Positions 54,868 to 63,761 of a stretch of 64,000 nucleotides of DNA are shown piece after piece. Origin of the DNA: Thermoleptolyngbya sichuanensis A183 (lineage in GTDB: Bacteria; Cyanobacteriota; Cyanobacteriia; Elainellales; Elainellaceae); contig NZ_CP053661.1 of the NCBI RefSeq assembly GCF_013177315.1, forward strand, positions 1,612,001 through 1,676,000, in the 5' to 3' direction. The notes below the pieces were generated by a model that was not told the DNA's origin, did no database searches, and saw only the letters and a list, made by a program, of their open reading frames with translations. Both the position numbers and the translations under genes were made by a program. Every line of letters begins with the position of its first letter. The first letter of the stretch is position 1.

Positions 54868-56501
54868 AAGGTTTGCAGGGCGATCGACTGGGCCTGCGCC
54901 ATCTGCCCATAGGTGAACACATAGGGAACCTCAACGGGTAACTGCGGCAAAAACTGCTCCAGGATATACGGACTGCCGTAGACCACCAGCCCCGCCAACT
55001 GCTGCGTGTCTAGCAAATGCTGAAACCACCCTGCTGCAAGCTGGCTCAGTCCAGCGCTGCCGCGAAACGGGTTGCCCCGCACAAAGAGTTGCAGCAGTGT
55101 GGGCGTGGGCGACGGTTCCTGAAGCGCTAGACCGGCCGGTGTGTGCCCATCGACGATTTCCACCCGAAAGCCGCGCTGTCTGGGGAGGGCGATCGCTGGC
55201 GCGGTGCGGTTCAAAAACTCTCGCTCCAGCACATCATCCAGCACAATGAGCGTGCGGCGCGGCGCGGCAAGGGTCAGATTCTGCAACCGGGAGCGCGTAG
55301 GCACATGAACCCGCATCGACCCTTGCAGCAGGTCGGTCGCCAAGTGCTGGGTTTGGGGTTGGGCCAGATGCGCCATCAGCGGCTCGATGTCGAACCCAGC
55401 AGGCGGCAAATTTTCCCAGGCGTGGGACGTGCCGCCCGTGGGCATTTGGGGACGCAGCTTGCGCTTGGCCTGCTGAATGCGGGCGAGGGAGTCCTGAATC
55501 CGCGCTGGGGCAATGCGACCCGACGCGACAGCATCGCAGACGGCCTGAATTGCGCCCTCTGGGTCAGCAGGCATTAGCAAAATGTCGGCTCCCGCTTCCA
55601 CGGCCAGCACGGCGGCTTCGTTGGGGCCATAGTGATTGGCGATCGCTCCCATGACCAGCGCATCCGTTGAAACCAGCCCGTCAAAGCCCAGGCGATCGCG
55701 CAGTTGCCTGGTCAAAATCCGGCGCGACAGCGTGGCGGGCCAGCGTTCATCCAGCGCCGGAATCAGCAGGTGGGCGCTCATGATGGAATCGACCCCCTGG
55801 GCGATCGCCGCCTGAAACGGAGGAAATTCAACCTGCTCTAGTCGAGTCAATCCGTGGGGGATCAGCGGCAAATCTAGATGCGAATCGGTGGCCGTGTCGC
55901 CGTGGCCGGGGAAGTGCTTGGCACAGGTCAGCACCGGAAACTGCTGTGCGCCTCGAATAAAGGCGGTGGCCAGCTTGCTGACGATCTCTGGTGTATCGCC
56001 AAAGGCCCGCACGTTGATCACTGGATTCGCCGGGTTGTTGTTCACATCCACCACTGGAGCCAGCACCCAGTTAATGCCCACGGCAAGGGCTTCCTGCGCC
56101 AGGGCCGCGCCCATCGCCTCGGCATCGCGCAAGGCCGCAGGCAAATCCCGCTTGGCAAGTTCACCCAGCGCCATCGGCGGGGGAAACCAGGTCGCGCCTG
56201 CAAATCGCTGCCCCACGCCCTCTTCCACATCGGCAGCAATCAGCAGCGGCAACTCTGCCCAAGACTGGAGCCAGTGCGATCGCCCGGCCACCTCCGCCGC
56301 ACTGCCGCCCAGCAAAATCACACCACCCACGCCCAAATCCTCCACCCAGTAGCGCAGTGTTTCCAGGGGTGGCTCCCAGGCGGGATACTGAATCTGATGG
56401 TCAAACCAGTAGCCGGAGGCTCGCACGACCACCATCTGCGCCACCTGCTGCGGCAGCGACAGGTCTTCCCACTGGGGACGAAGCTGGGCGCGAGTCGTCA
56501 T
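54855..56501 (-). CDS. nagZ: Beta-N-acetylglucosaminidase, GH3 family
   Basis: A 548-residue glycosidase, likely for muropeptide recycling. The GH3 signature LTCAKHFPGHGDTATDSHLDLP carries the catalytic His/Asp dyad of NagZ-type enzymes, and DGLVSTDALVMGAIANHYG holds the nucleophile Asp. The C-terminal 190 residues form the second GH3-C-like domain, longer than in enterobacterial NagZ (about 340 residues). Starts 21 bp after the rbfA stop, so probably co-transcribed. Confidence 0.9.
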   Translation of the reverse strand: MTTRAQLRPQWEDLSLPQQVAQMVVVRASGYWFDHQIQYPAWEPPLETLRYWVEDLGVGGVILLGGSAAEVAGRSHWLQSWAELPLLIAADVEEGVGQRFAGATWFPPPMALGELAKRDLPAALRDAEAMGAALAQEALAVGINWVLAPVVDVNNNPANPVINVRAFGDTPEIVSKLATAFIRGAQQFPVLTCAKHFPGHGDTATDSHLDLPLIPHGLTRLEQVEFPPFQAAIAQGVDSIMSAHLLIPALDERWPATLSRRILTRQLRDRLGFDGLVSTDALVMGAIANHYGPNEAAVLAVEAGADILLMPADPEGAIQAVCDAVASGRIAPARIQDSLARIQQAKRKLRPQMPTGGTSHAWENLPPAGFDIEPLMAHLAQPQTQHLATDLLQGSMRVHVPTRSRLQNLTLAAPRRTLIVLDDVLEREFLNRTAPAIALPRQRGFRVEIVDGHTPAGLALQEPSPTPTLLQLFVRGNPFRGSAGLSQLAAGWFQHLLDTQQLAGLVVYGSPYILEQFLPQLPVEVPYVFTYGQMAQAQSIALQTLLVD

Positions 56502-56522
56502 GAAACCGGGCTAAAAATTGGG

Positions 56523-57107
56523 CTAATCCTCAGCGCGAATGAGGGAATTGTCCTCATCCTCATCCAGTTCGTCATCGAAGTCATCATCGAGTTCGTCGGC
56601 AAATTCGTCGTCCAGTTCGTCGTCGAACTCGTCATCTAGTTCATCCTCTAGTTCGTCGTCGAGTTCATCGTCAAATTCATCTTCCGGTTCGTCGGAAAAG
56701 TCTGACTCAGCCCGGTTCTCAGACGACTGGAGGGCTTCCAAAGTCTCTGGCTTGCGCTCGGCGCTGAGGCGGTTAAGCAACGACAGGACTTGAGTGCCCC
56801 GCTCGATGGAGCGATCTTCCACAAACACAACTTCCGGCGTGCGACGCAGGCGAATCCGCTGACCCAGCGTGCTGCGGACATAACCCGTAGCAGACTTTAG
56901 CCCCGCCATCGTCTCTGCGCGGGCCTCGTCCGAACCGTAAATACTGACGAAGATCTTGGCGTGCTGCAAATCTCCCGACACATCGACCTCGGTAACACTG
57001 ACCATGCCCACGCCAACGCGATCGTCCTTGATGCCAGAGATCAGAAGCTGGCTCACTTCGCGCTTGATTAATTCTGAGACGCGGGAAACCCGCCGATCGG
57101 TTGCCAT
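56523..57107 (-). CDS. rbfA: Ribosome-binding factor A with long acidic tail
   Basis: A 194-residue protein. The first about 120 residues are standard RbfA, a KH-like factor for 30S maturation and cold adaptation ([55 protein letters not shown]). Residues about 138-190 are almost wholly Asp/Glu with regularly spaced Phe or Leu ([10 protein letters not shown] units), encoded by short DNA repeats. Typical RbfA ends near residue 120-135. Sits between the DUF751 gene and nagZ. Confidence 0.94.
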   Translation of the reverse strand: MATDRRVSRVSELIKREVSQLLISGIKDDRVGVGMVSVTEVDVSGDLQHAKIFVSIYGSDEARAETMAGLKSATGYVRSTLGQRIRLRRTPEVVFVEDRSIERGTQVLSLLNRLSAERKPETLEALQSSENRAESDFSDEPEDEFDDELDDELEDELDDEFDDELDDEFADELDDDFDDELDEDEDNSLIRAED

Positions 57108-57210
57108 AGGGTTGCAAAAGAATCAGGGTTCATGGGTGAAGGAGCGGGGTCAGGGATCAGGCGGTATCTGGTGATTGCGACCTAGCACCCGACACCGAGC
57201 GTCTGAATCC

Positions 57211-57405
57211 CTAAAGCTCCAGCATAGCGCGGAGGGTAAAGGCAATGAAGGCGAAGCCAGAGAGGAGCAGAAGAGACGTGGCGATCGCCGTCGTGGGCCT
57301 TTGAAACAGCGGCAACAGCGGCTTGACGAATGTGTATAGCACGCCCAGCGAAAAGCTAATTAAATAGCGGGGGTAGCGAGAAACGTTGGTAAAAAAGTCC
57401 TGCAT
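57211..57405 (-). CDS. DUF751 small membrane protein
   Basis: A 64-residue protein: MQDFFTNVSRYPRYLISFSL, one helix continuing to LLPLFQ, then RPTTAIATSLLLLSGFAFIAF and LRAMLEL. This fits the cyanobacterial and plastid DUF751 (Ycf33-like) family with two membrane helices. Function unknown. About 100 bp upstream of rbfA on the same strand and divergent from the methylase with 51 bp between starts. Confidence 0.85.
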   Translation of the reverse strand: MQDFFTNVSRYPRYLISFSLGVLYTFVKPLLPLFQRPTTAIATSLLLLSGFAFIAFTLRAMLEL

Positions 57406-57456
57406 TGGAGTTGCAAATAAGAAAATGCGCCGAAATTTTTCTCGTCATCTATTCTA

Positions 57457-58332
57457 ATGGGTAATTTCATCTGTACCCGCACCGTCTCCCCGGATAGTTC
57501 CTTGGTTACTAGCGTTTCGCCCACTCTCTTGCCGCGCCCCTTTCTCAAGTGGGCCGGGGGCAAGGGACAACTGATTTCGCAATATCTCCCCTACTTTCCC
57601 GATTCCTTTGAAACCTATCACGAGCCGTTTTTGGGGGGCGGCGCGATTTTTTTTCGGCTGCAACCGGCGCGGTCGGTGCTGATGGATATTAACGATGAGC
57701 TGGTGAACGTCTATCGCTGTGTGCGCGATCGCGTGATGGATGTGATAGTGCTGCTGGAAGAACACCAGCTTCATCACGGTCAGGACTATTACTACTGGGT
57801 GCGGAGCAATCCGGGAACGACGGATGTGGAGCGGGCGGCACGGCTGATCTACCTGAACCGAACCTGCTTTAACGGACTATACCGAGAGAACTCGCGGGGT
57901 CAGTTCAACGTGCCGATGGGGCGCTACAAAAACCCTAAGATTTGCCACGTAGACTTGCTGCAAGCAGCGGCGATCGCCCTCCGCCACACGGAACTATTCG
58001 CCCATCCCTTTGAGATGGTGCTGGAACACGCCCGCACGCCGCAGGATTTTGTCTACCTCGACCCGCCCTACTACCCCATCAGCGCCACCAGCCGCTTCAC
58101 GTCTTACAACCGCTACGCCTTTAACCGAGACGACCAAATTCGCCTGCGGGATGTGTTTGCAGAACTGGCGCGGCGCGGGGTCAAGGCAATGCTGTCCAAC
58201 TCTGACTGCGAGTTTATCCGCGACCTCTACGCAGACTTTCCCACCCACACCATCACTGCCGCCCGCTCAATCAACTCCAACGCCCGTCGCCGGGGAAAAA
58301 TTACCGAAGTGTTGGTGACTTCTTATCGCTAG
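57457..58332 (+). CDS. Solitary Dam-type N6-adenine DNA methyltransferase
   Basis: A 291-residue class alpha (D12) methylase. SAM-binding FLKWAGGKGQL and EPFLGGGAIFF (motifs X and I), catalytic DPPY in FVYLDPPYYPIS, and RENSRGQFNVPMGRYKNP in the target-recognition region match GATC-specific Dam/DpnM enzymes. Synechocystis has a similar GATC methylase. GATC lies in the centre of HIP1, so every HIP1 would be a target. No restriction gene is adjacent. Start at the ATG at 57457; the first about 28 residues are not conserved. A terminator follows. Confidence 0.9.
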   Translation: MGNFICTRTVSPDSSLVTSVSPTLLPRPFLKWAGGKGQLISQYLPYFPDSFETYHEPFLGGGAIFFRLQPARSVLMDINDELVNVYRCVRDRVMDVIVLLEEHQLHHGQDYYYWVRSNPGTTDVERAARLIYLNRTCFNGLYRENSRGQFNVPMGRYKNPKICHVDLLQAAAIALRHTELFAHPFEMVLEHARTPQDFVYLDPPYYPISATSRFTSYNRYAFNRDDQIRLRDVFAELARRGVKAMLSNSDCEFIRDLYADFPTHTITAARSINSNARRRGKITEVLVTSYR

Positions 58333-58383
58333 CTGGTTTGTCGCCAGATTTAACCAGCCAGATTTAACCAGATTTAAAAAGAA

Positions 58384-58415
58384 AAACGGGGCAAGCCCCC
58401 TTAGCCCCGTTTCTC
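58384..58415 (+). terminator. Probable terminator after the methylase gene
   Basis: ACGGGGC and GCCCCGT pair around an 11-base loop and are followed by TTTCTC. Confidence 0.7.
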
Positions 58416-58556
58416 AAACAAGAGGTGCCTGTCATCAGGCAACTGAGAGTTAACCTCTATGCTTCTTAGAATAATCGCTGAAACAGAGCTAAAACCTCAC
58501 CCAACTTGCGTAAAACTATCTGCTCATCCTGGAGGATCTGACTGGGCGACCGCCCC

Positions 58557-59760
58557 TCACCCAGGAGTAGGAGAAGGCTTGCGGGCCCACAGCAGCGCGA
58601 TCGCCACCAGCAGCGCCGCCGCACCCAGCAGCGACAGCCTACCCAGGCTGAGTGACAGCAGACCCGCCTGCAACGCATTTTGCAGGAGATTGGCCGCCGA
58701 AACGCCGCCGAGGTATAGCCCCACGCCCAGCCCAGCACGGCTCACGGGCACTTGGGCAAGGGCTACAGGCAAGCCGCCGTTTTGAATCAGCGCCAGCGCC
58801 AAAATCAGCACTAGAATACCCAGCGCTACAATCGCCGCCGAGGGCACCAGCCCCCACAGCGTCGCCACCAGCACTGCCCCCACTACGCCAGCCGTCAGGG
58901 CTAGTCGATTGCCCAGGCGAGTGGCGATCGCCCCCAAGGGCACGGCAACGACGGCAATGGCGATCGCCACCCAGAGCATGATTTGATTCGAGTTTTGACC
59001 CGGCAGATGGGTCGAGGTCATGCCGCGCACCGCATCCATCATTAGCCGCTGCCCCCCAGCCCAGACAAAGCCCCACCGCCGCCAAAAAGCTGAGGCTGCC
59101 CAGCGAGGGCAACGGTGACGCATCCGTGGCGATCGCCCCTGACAGGGTGAAGGAAACTGGCGCATCCAGCCGCCTCAGCAGCGCCGCCGCCAGCAGCAGC
59201 ACTGTAGATCCCACCAAGAAAGTGGCCAGCGGCCCCAGGTTCAAGATCATCTGGTTGACCACAGGCACCAGAGTCCCCACAATGCCACTGGCCACCGTGA
59301 GGAAGCTGGCGGCCAGCGGCAGATGCGAAACCGTCGTGTAGTGCCCTAAAAGCGACAGCACGGGACTATGAAACACCGTCATCGCCAGCGACCACGCCAC
59401 CAGCACGAACAGCATCAGACCCCGCAGCGCCGTGCCCGTGTCCAGCACCGTGATGCCAGGAATCGCCAAAAAGAGCGCCGCCGTTAACACGACCCCGACG
59501 GCAATGAAGGGGAAGCGGGTGCCCGTCCAGCGCTGCGCCCGGTCAGACAGGCTCCCCATGAGCGGCTGGAAGGCGATCGCCAGCGCATTTTCCAGGGCGG
59601 CGATCGCCACCCCCAGGCTGATCGGTAGCCCAAATTGCTCCAGCAGTTGAGGGACGTAGGCTCCATACATCACCCACATCAGCGTAATAGCCGACTGCAC
59701 TGCAGCCAGCCCCAAAACCTGCCGCCACAAAACGGGCGATCGCCCCACGGGAGAGGTCAT
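58557..59760 (-). pseudogene. MFS transporter with frameshift at a G6 run
   Basis: The N-terminal frame (59760 down to about 59055) encodes SAITLMWVMYGAYVPQLLEQF and onward through about six helices; the C-terminal frame (to 58557) continues with QRLMMDAVRG and about five more. They would join in frame if the six-C run at 59052-59057 (G6 on the coding strand) were five, giving 400 residues. It could be a real defect, a phase-variable run or a sequencing error. The loop GSLSDRAQRWTGTRFPF is the usual MFS motif A region. Substrate unknown. Confidence 0.82.
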
Positions 59761-59783
59761 CGGTTGACCTAGTGTTCCATGAC

Positions 59784-60959
59784 CTAGTATTCCGGCACGG
59801 AGGGATCAACCTCGCGGCTCCAGGCAGTAATGCCGCCCTTCACATTGATGCCGTCGATCCCGGCCCGCTCTTTCAAAATCGCCAGCGCCTTGGCCGAGCG
59901 CCCGCCCATCTTGCAGTGGGCAATCAGCTTGTGCCCGTTCAGCAACTCCTGCACCTTGGCCACGCCGTCGCCGTTTTCAATTTCCGGCAGCGGAATCAGC
60001 GTCGTACCGGGAATTTTGGCAATTTCGTATTCATTGGGATTGCGAACATCAATCACCACGTAGCCATCTGCACCACTGTCGAGCAGTTGCTTTAGCTCAG
60101 TCACGGTCATTTCCTGCATTTCAGACTGTTGCTGTGCTTCCATTGCTTTGGCCTGGGGAATTCCACAAAACTCTTCGTAGTCGATCAGTTTCTCAATCAC
60201 CGGACGCTCTGGATTGGGGCGCAGCTTTAGCTCTCGGAAGGTCATGTTAAGCGCGTTGAACAGCAGCAGCCGCCCGTTCAGGGTTTGCCCCTGCCCCAGA
60301 ATAATCTTCACCGTTTCCGTCGCCTGGATCACGCCAATAATGCCAGGGAGAATGCCCAGCACGCCACCCTCGGCGCAGGAGGGCACCAGACCCGGTGGTG
60401 GGGGTTCGGGATAGAGGTCGCGGTAGTTGGGCCCGTCCTGGTAGTTAAACACCGTCGCCTGCCCCTCAAACCGGAAGATAGAGCCGTAGACATTGGGCTT
60501 GCCCGACAGGACACAGGCATCGTTCACCAGATAGCGCGTTGGGAAGTTGTCGGTGCCGTCTACCACAATGTCGTAGGGTTCCATAATGCTCAACGCATTC
60601 TCGGAACTGAGGCGGGTTTCGTAAAGATCCACCTGGCAGTAGGGGTTGATTTCCAAAATCCGGTTTTTGGCGGACTGAATTTTAGGTTTGCCGACCCAGG
60701 AGGTGCCGTGAATCACCTGCCGTTGCAGGTTGGAGTGATCCACCACGTCAAAATCTACAATGCCGATGCGGCCAATGCCCGCCGCCGCCAGGTACAGCAG
60801 CAACGGGGAACCTAGCCCACCTGTACCGATGCAGAGAACACTAGCCGCTTTCAGCCGCTTTTGTCCCTCTACACCGACCTCCGGCAGGATCAGGTGTCTG
60901 GAATATCGTTCGTAGTCGTCTTTGGTTAACTGGATCTCGTCCAGATTGGGATTGAGCAT
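59784..60959 (-). CDS. moeB: MoeB-type E1-like enzyme fused to rhodanese
   Basis: A 391-residue protein. The adenylation domain has GTGGLGSPLLLYLAAAG (ATP loop), DFDVVDHSNLQRQ and VDGTDNFPTRYLVND, with the catalytic Cys in PSCAEGG. The C-terminal rhodanese domain (about 285-391) has active Cys in HCKMGGRS. It activates the C-terminal glycine of small sulfur carriers (MoaD/ThiS type) and passes sulfur to them. The paired CxxC zinc motifs of E. coli MoeB are not visible. The likely partner, a JAMM peptidase, lies upstream at 62319-62807 beyond inserted mobile DNA. Confidence 0.94.
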   Translation of the reverse strand: MLNPNLDEIQLTKDDYERYSRHLILPEVGVEGQKRLKAASVLCIGTGGLGSPLLLYLAAAGIGRIGIVDFDVVDHSNLQRQVIHGTSWVGKPKIQSAKNRILEINPYCQVDLYETRLSSENALSIMEPYDIVVDGTDNFPTRYLVNDACVLSGKPNVYGSIFRFEGQATVFNYQDGPNYRDLYPEPPPPGLVPSCAEGGVLGILPGIIGVIQATETVKIILGQGQTLNGRLLLFNALNMTFRELKLRPNPERPVIEKLIDYEEFCGIPQAKAMEAQQQSEMQEMTVTELKQLLDSGADGYVVIDVRNPNEYEIAKIPGTTLIPLPEIENGDGVAKVQELLNGHKLIAHCKMGGRSAKALAILKERAGIDGINVKGGITAWSREVDPSVPEY

Positions 60960-61218
60960 AGGGGTTTGGGTATCAGGGTTTAGAGGTTAGGAGCTAGGAC
61001 AGGATATTAAGGTTTTTGGGTAACGGAGTGATAGATTCAGGCGGAATGAGGAAGGATTTAGATTTATCTTCCTCATGTCTGTTCCTCCTTAAAACTAATT
61101 CAATCGATTCGTCGGAATCTTTTCAATCTTTTCATCAGACTACGACTCCAATACTCCAAAATATTCCAACATCCCGCTACACTTCATCTCGACATCACAA
61201 TTATTCAGAACAGATTAT
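60960..61218. other. moeB upstream region
   Basis: About 260 bp of A+T-rich DNA before the repeat cluster. No gene seen. Confidence 0.5.
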
Positions 61219-61305
61219 AGGACTTACACAGTTGGACGATTTCTCGCGGGCGCAGCCCGCGAGAAATCGTCCAAAACCCAGAAAACTTAATCGCAAGTGC
61301 GTAAG

Positions 61306-62170
61306 TACTCTGTAAATTAAGTATCTGACGGTTTTACTCCCACTGGTGCAGGTCGAATGTTGTCGTAGTGACGACTAAGTTTGCTCCTGGCAGTTTCAGC
61401 TAGACGGTTTCCCGTTCAGGGTTTAATTGCCGCTAACAAGGCACAAGAGCCATTTTTTTCATAACTGTAGTGTTCTTTGTAGACATGACCCGCTTGCATC
61501 AGCAACGGGGCAACCACCTCACCGATGAGGAAACAGGGACGCTCATCGAAGCAGACTACCGGGTAGGCAGGGTCATAAGGTTGGGCGTACAACCAAAGGA
61601 TCTGTTCCATTTGAGCAATAAAGCGGCTATCCAATTGACCCAGACACCACGTCTGCTTGAGGTGAGGCTTCAACTCGTTTTTTTGAAAATCTTCGCGACT
61701 TGCGTATGTGAAATACTCTAGCAATAGTTCAGTTCAACCGCCTTATCCGCCAGCAGACGCAAGTCCCAGCGGTCATGACCGACTGGGGCTTCACTACAGG
61801 CTAAAGCCGTAATATTGGCTCGTTGCTCACCATCAAACTCGATTGGACGACCCGAGCGGGGCTTGTCATGCAGCATCTGCAATCCTTCCTGTTCATAGCG
61901 CTCGCGCCATGCCTGCACCGTCGTCTCTGAGACACTTAAGGTCATCGCAACGGCACTTACGGGTTTGCCTCGGTCAAGTTCCAGTAAACCAGTTGCCTGC
62001 TTAAACTGCCGGGCTCCCAGTTGACCCTTACGCAACAAATTCTTTAGGTAATCGCGGTCGGTTGGACGCAGTTCGACTTGGCACTTTTTCATCTCTACTC
62101 AACTAACAATAGGACTGTGAACAGTCTACTACTCACTCGCTTGAGTCCAAAAAACTTAATTTACAGAGTA
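61306..62170 (-). mobile_element. IS630-family remnant, about 865 bp
   Basis: Perfect 16-bp inverted ends, TACTCTGTAAATTAAG and its inverse. GTAAG flanks both sides; as IS630 elements duplicate TA, the true duplication may be the TA within it. The transposase is broken and shortened, so the element is a relic though its ends are intact. Confidence 0.88.
61416..62092 (-). pseudogene. IS630 transposase, interrupted and 3'-truncated
   Basis: The N-terminal frame (62092-61718) gives an HTH region (GKPVSAVAMTLSVSETTVQAW). It ends in a stop right after ELNYC, where SISHTQVAKIF continues in the same frame; then an A7 run near 61685 shifts to the frame of NELKPHLKQTWCLGQ. The first DDE Asp is present (CFDERPCFL), but the sequence ends after CALLAAIKP, before the second and third catalytic residues. 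Nonsense change, frameshift and deletion together show decay. Confidence 0.88.
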
Positions 62171-62180
62171 GTAAGTCCTA

Positions 62181-62320
62181 AGAGCTAATTTATGAAGCAA
62201 ATCTTAAGAAGCCTGAAACTCTTGGCATGTGTGGCTTTGAGGTCATGTTTGCCCAGGAAAAGCGGTTTCTCGGAAATCCTTGATTAACAAGGCTTTCAGG
62301 CTCCTTTACAAATTAGCTCT
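62181..62320. mobile_element. MITE family E, copy 1
   Basis: 140 bp with ends AGAGCTAATTT and AAATTAGCTCT and TAA on both sides as a likely target duplication. The right arm contains CCTTGATTAACAAGG. Its terminal 20 bases resemble the end of the IS5-family element at 62864 (17 of 20), so that IS type may mobilise it. It abuts, and its flanking TAA supplies, the stop codon of the JAMM gene. Confidence 0.85.
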
Positions 62321-62807
62321 AAGATGATTCAGAATAGATGAGGGGTTCTGCCTGAAAGGCATGGTCTTGATCCAAATTCCAGGATAGTAAATCCTGGGCG
62401 CTTCTTTGGGAAACAGACACGATGATATAGGAATAGTGTGGCCAGGCGATCGCCCGGTCGCATTCTGAGGGCACAGCGGGATGGTCGGGATGGGAGTGAT
62501 ACACGCCGATAATGTCGAGCTGGCGATCGCGCCCATATTTCATCGCAGCCAGCATTTCTTGGGGATCAATCCAGTAGCGATCGCGCTTGCTGTTTGCGAG
62601 TTGAGGCTGGCTCAGCAGGTCTGAAATCAGCGCAGCGGCTTCTGGGTTCCAGGCATTTTCAGCCGTCCACAGTTCTACCACCGTCCGAATCGTTTCGTCG
62701 CCTGTCGATGCTGTCTGTCCTAGCAGCAGCCCACAGCATTCTTGCGGGTAGGTTTGTTCGGCATGGGCGCGGATCGCCTGCCAGTGGGCTTTGGCTAAAT
62801 GCAGCAT
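62319..62807 (-). CDS. JAMM/MPN+ (M67) metallopeptidase
   Basis: A 162-residue protein from the ATG at 62807 (a TTG at 62816 is possible). JAMM zinc ligands appear in VYHSHPDHPAVPSECDRAIAW (HxHx-S-x2-D) with the upstream Glu in QECCGLLLG. Bacterial members trim small ubiquitin-like sulfur carriers to expose their GG end, the step before MoeB-type activation. It points toward moeB, 1.36 kb away past three mobile elements. The stop codon lies at the edge of MITE E, so the native C-terminus may have been a little different. Confidence 0.88.
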   Translation of the reverse strand: MLHLAKAHWQAIRAHAEQTYPQECCGLLLGQTASTGDETIRTVVELWTAENAWNPEAAALISDLLSQPQLANSKRDRYWIDPQEMLAAMKYGRDRQLDIIGVYHSHPDHPAVPSECDRAIAWPHYSYIIVSVSQRSAQDLLSWNLDQDHAFQAEPLIYSESS

Positions 62808-62863
62808 CGGTTGCAATGGGTTTAGGGATTGCTCAAACCAGCGTGTGAATACTTGCTTGTTTA

Positions 62864-63720
62864 GAGCTGATTTATAAAGTAGCTAAGCTGCCAAGCGCTT
62901 GAGCATCAATTGAATCATGGCACCGTAGATCATGGCTTCACTCATTTCGCAATACAATTCGTAGTCTTTGCTCAAGCGTCGATAGCGATTCAACCAGCCA
63001 AAAGTTCGCTCCACAATCCAGCGCTTAGGCAGAATTTCAAACGACTTGGAGGTTCGTTTGATGACTTCTACGCGGACAGGTTCCCCACAGACCTGTTGGA
63101 CTGCATGGGCAAACTTCTTGCTGCTATACCCCTGGTCTACCCACACCACCTCAAGCCGGGAGAGTTTATCGCTGGCTTCATCGAGCGTGACCACGGCTCC
63201 AAGCCGTTCTGAGGCATTCGCTTCGGTGACTAATACCCCAATTAAAAGCCCTTGGGAGTCTACAACGAGGTGGCGCTTACGCCCCTTAACCTTTTTGCCA
63301 CCGTCGAAACCGTAGATGCCCCCCTTTTTTCGGTGGTCTTGACCGATTGGGAATCAGCAATTGCCACACTGGAGTCTATGGTTCTGCCCATTTTCTGCCG
63401 CAGGTCTGCTCGGCGTTGGTCGTGCATCTGCTGCCAAATCCCCTTGCGATGCCATTTGCAAAAGTAGAAGTACACCGTTGTATACGGGGGAAGGTCATGC
63501 GGTAGCATTTCCCACTGGCATCCAGTACGCTGCACGTAGAAGATTGCGTTGAGGATTTCTCGAAAGTCCACTTCACGGGGACGACCAAAGCCTTTACCGG
63601 CAGGTATCAGCGGTTGCAAAACGCTCCATTCTGCATCTCTCATATCACTGGGATAGGCTTTGCGCTTGGGATTGGCGATTTCCGGTAGGCGACTCATAGG
63701 CGGGCTTCAGAAGCATCTCT
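62864..63720 (-). mobile_element. IS5-family element
   Basis: One end starts GAGCTGATTTATAAAGTAGC at 62864 after TTA; the other is less clear, near 63720 (inverse reads GAGATGCTTCTGAAGCC). It carries a two-frame transposase and sits in the upstream region of the JAMM gene. Confidence 0.75.
62883..63697 (-). CDS. IS5-family transposase in two frames
   Basis: The first frame (63697-63260) opens MSRLPEIANPKRKAYPSDM and contains GKGFGRPREVDFREILNAI and the first catalytic Asp in VAIADSQSVKTTEK. A -1 shift at AAAAAAGGGGGG (63311-63322) joins the second frame, which starts KKGGIYGFDGGKKVKGRKRH and ends with the DRGY-like VWVDQGYSSKKF and the Glu in IVERTFGWLNRYRRL. All three catalytic residues are thus present across the frames. 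Programmed frameshifting is usual in some IS5 groups; a disabling indel is the alternative. Confidence 0.82.
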
Positions 63721-63761
63721 TTCAGACTAAAGTTCACCCTCAGGTTCGCCTGCCTCTATTT

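Larger units (their letters stand above)
61219..62180. mobile_element. Hairpin MITE family C, copy 3, split by IS630
   Basis: Left part 61219-61305, with a perfect hairpin (GGACGATTTCTCGCGGGC against GCCCGCGAGAAATCGTCC); its last nine bases or so (GTAAGTCCTA) reappear at 62171-62180 beyond the IS630 element. Joining the parts restores the family consensus TGCGTAAGTCCTA. Confidence 0.85.

Noticed and set aside
56539-56793. Poly-serine protein opposite rbfA
   Set aside because: Mirror-strand translation of the GA(A/G)/GAC-rich acidic tail.
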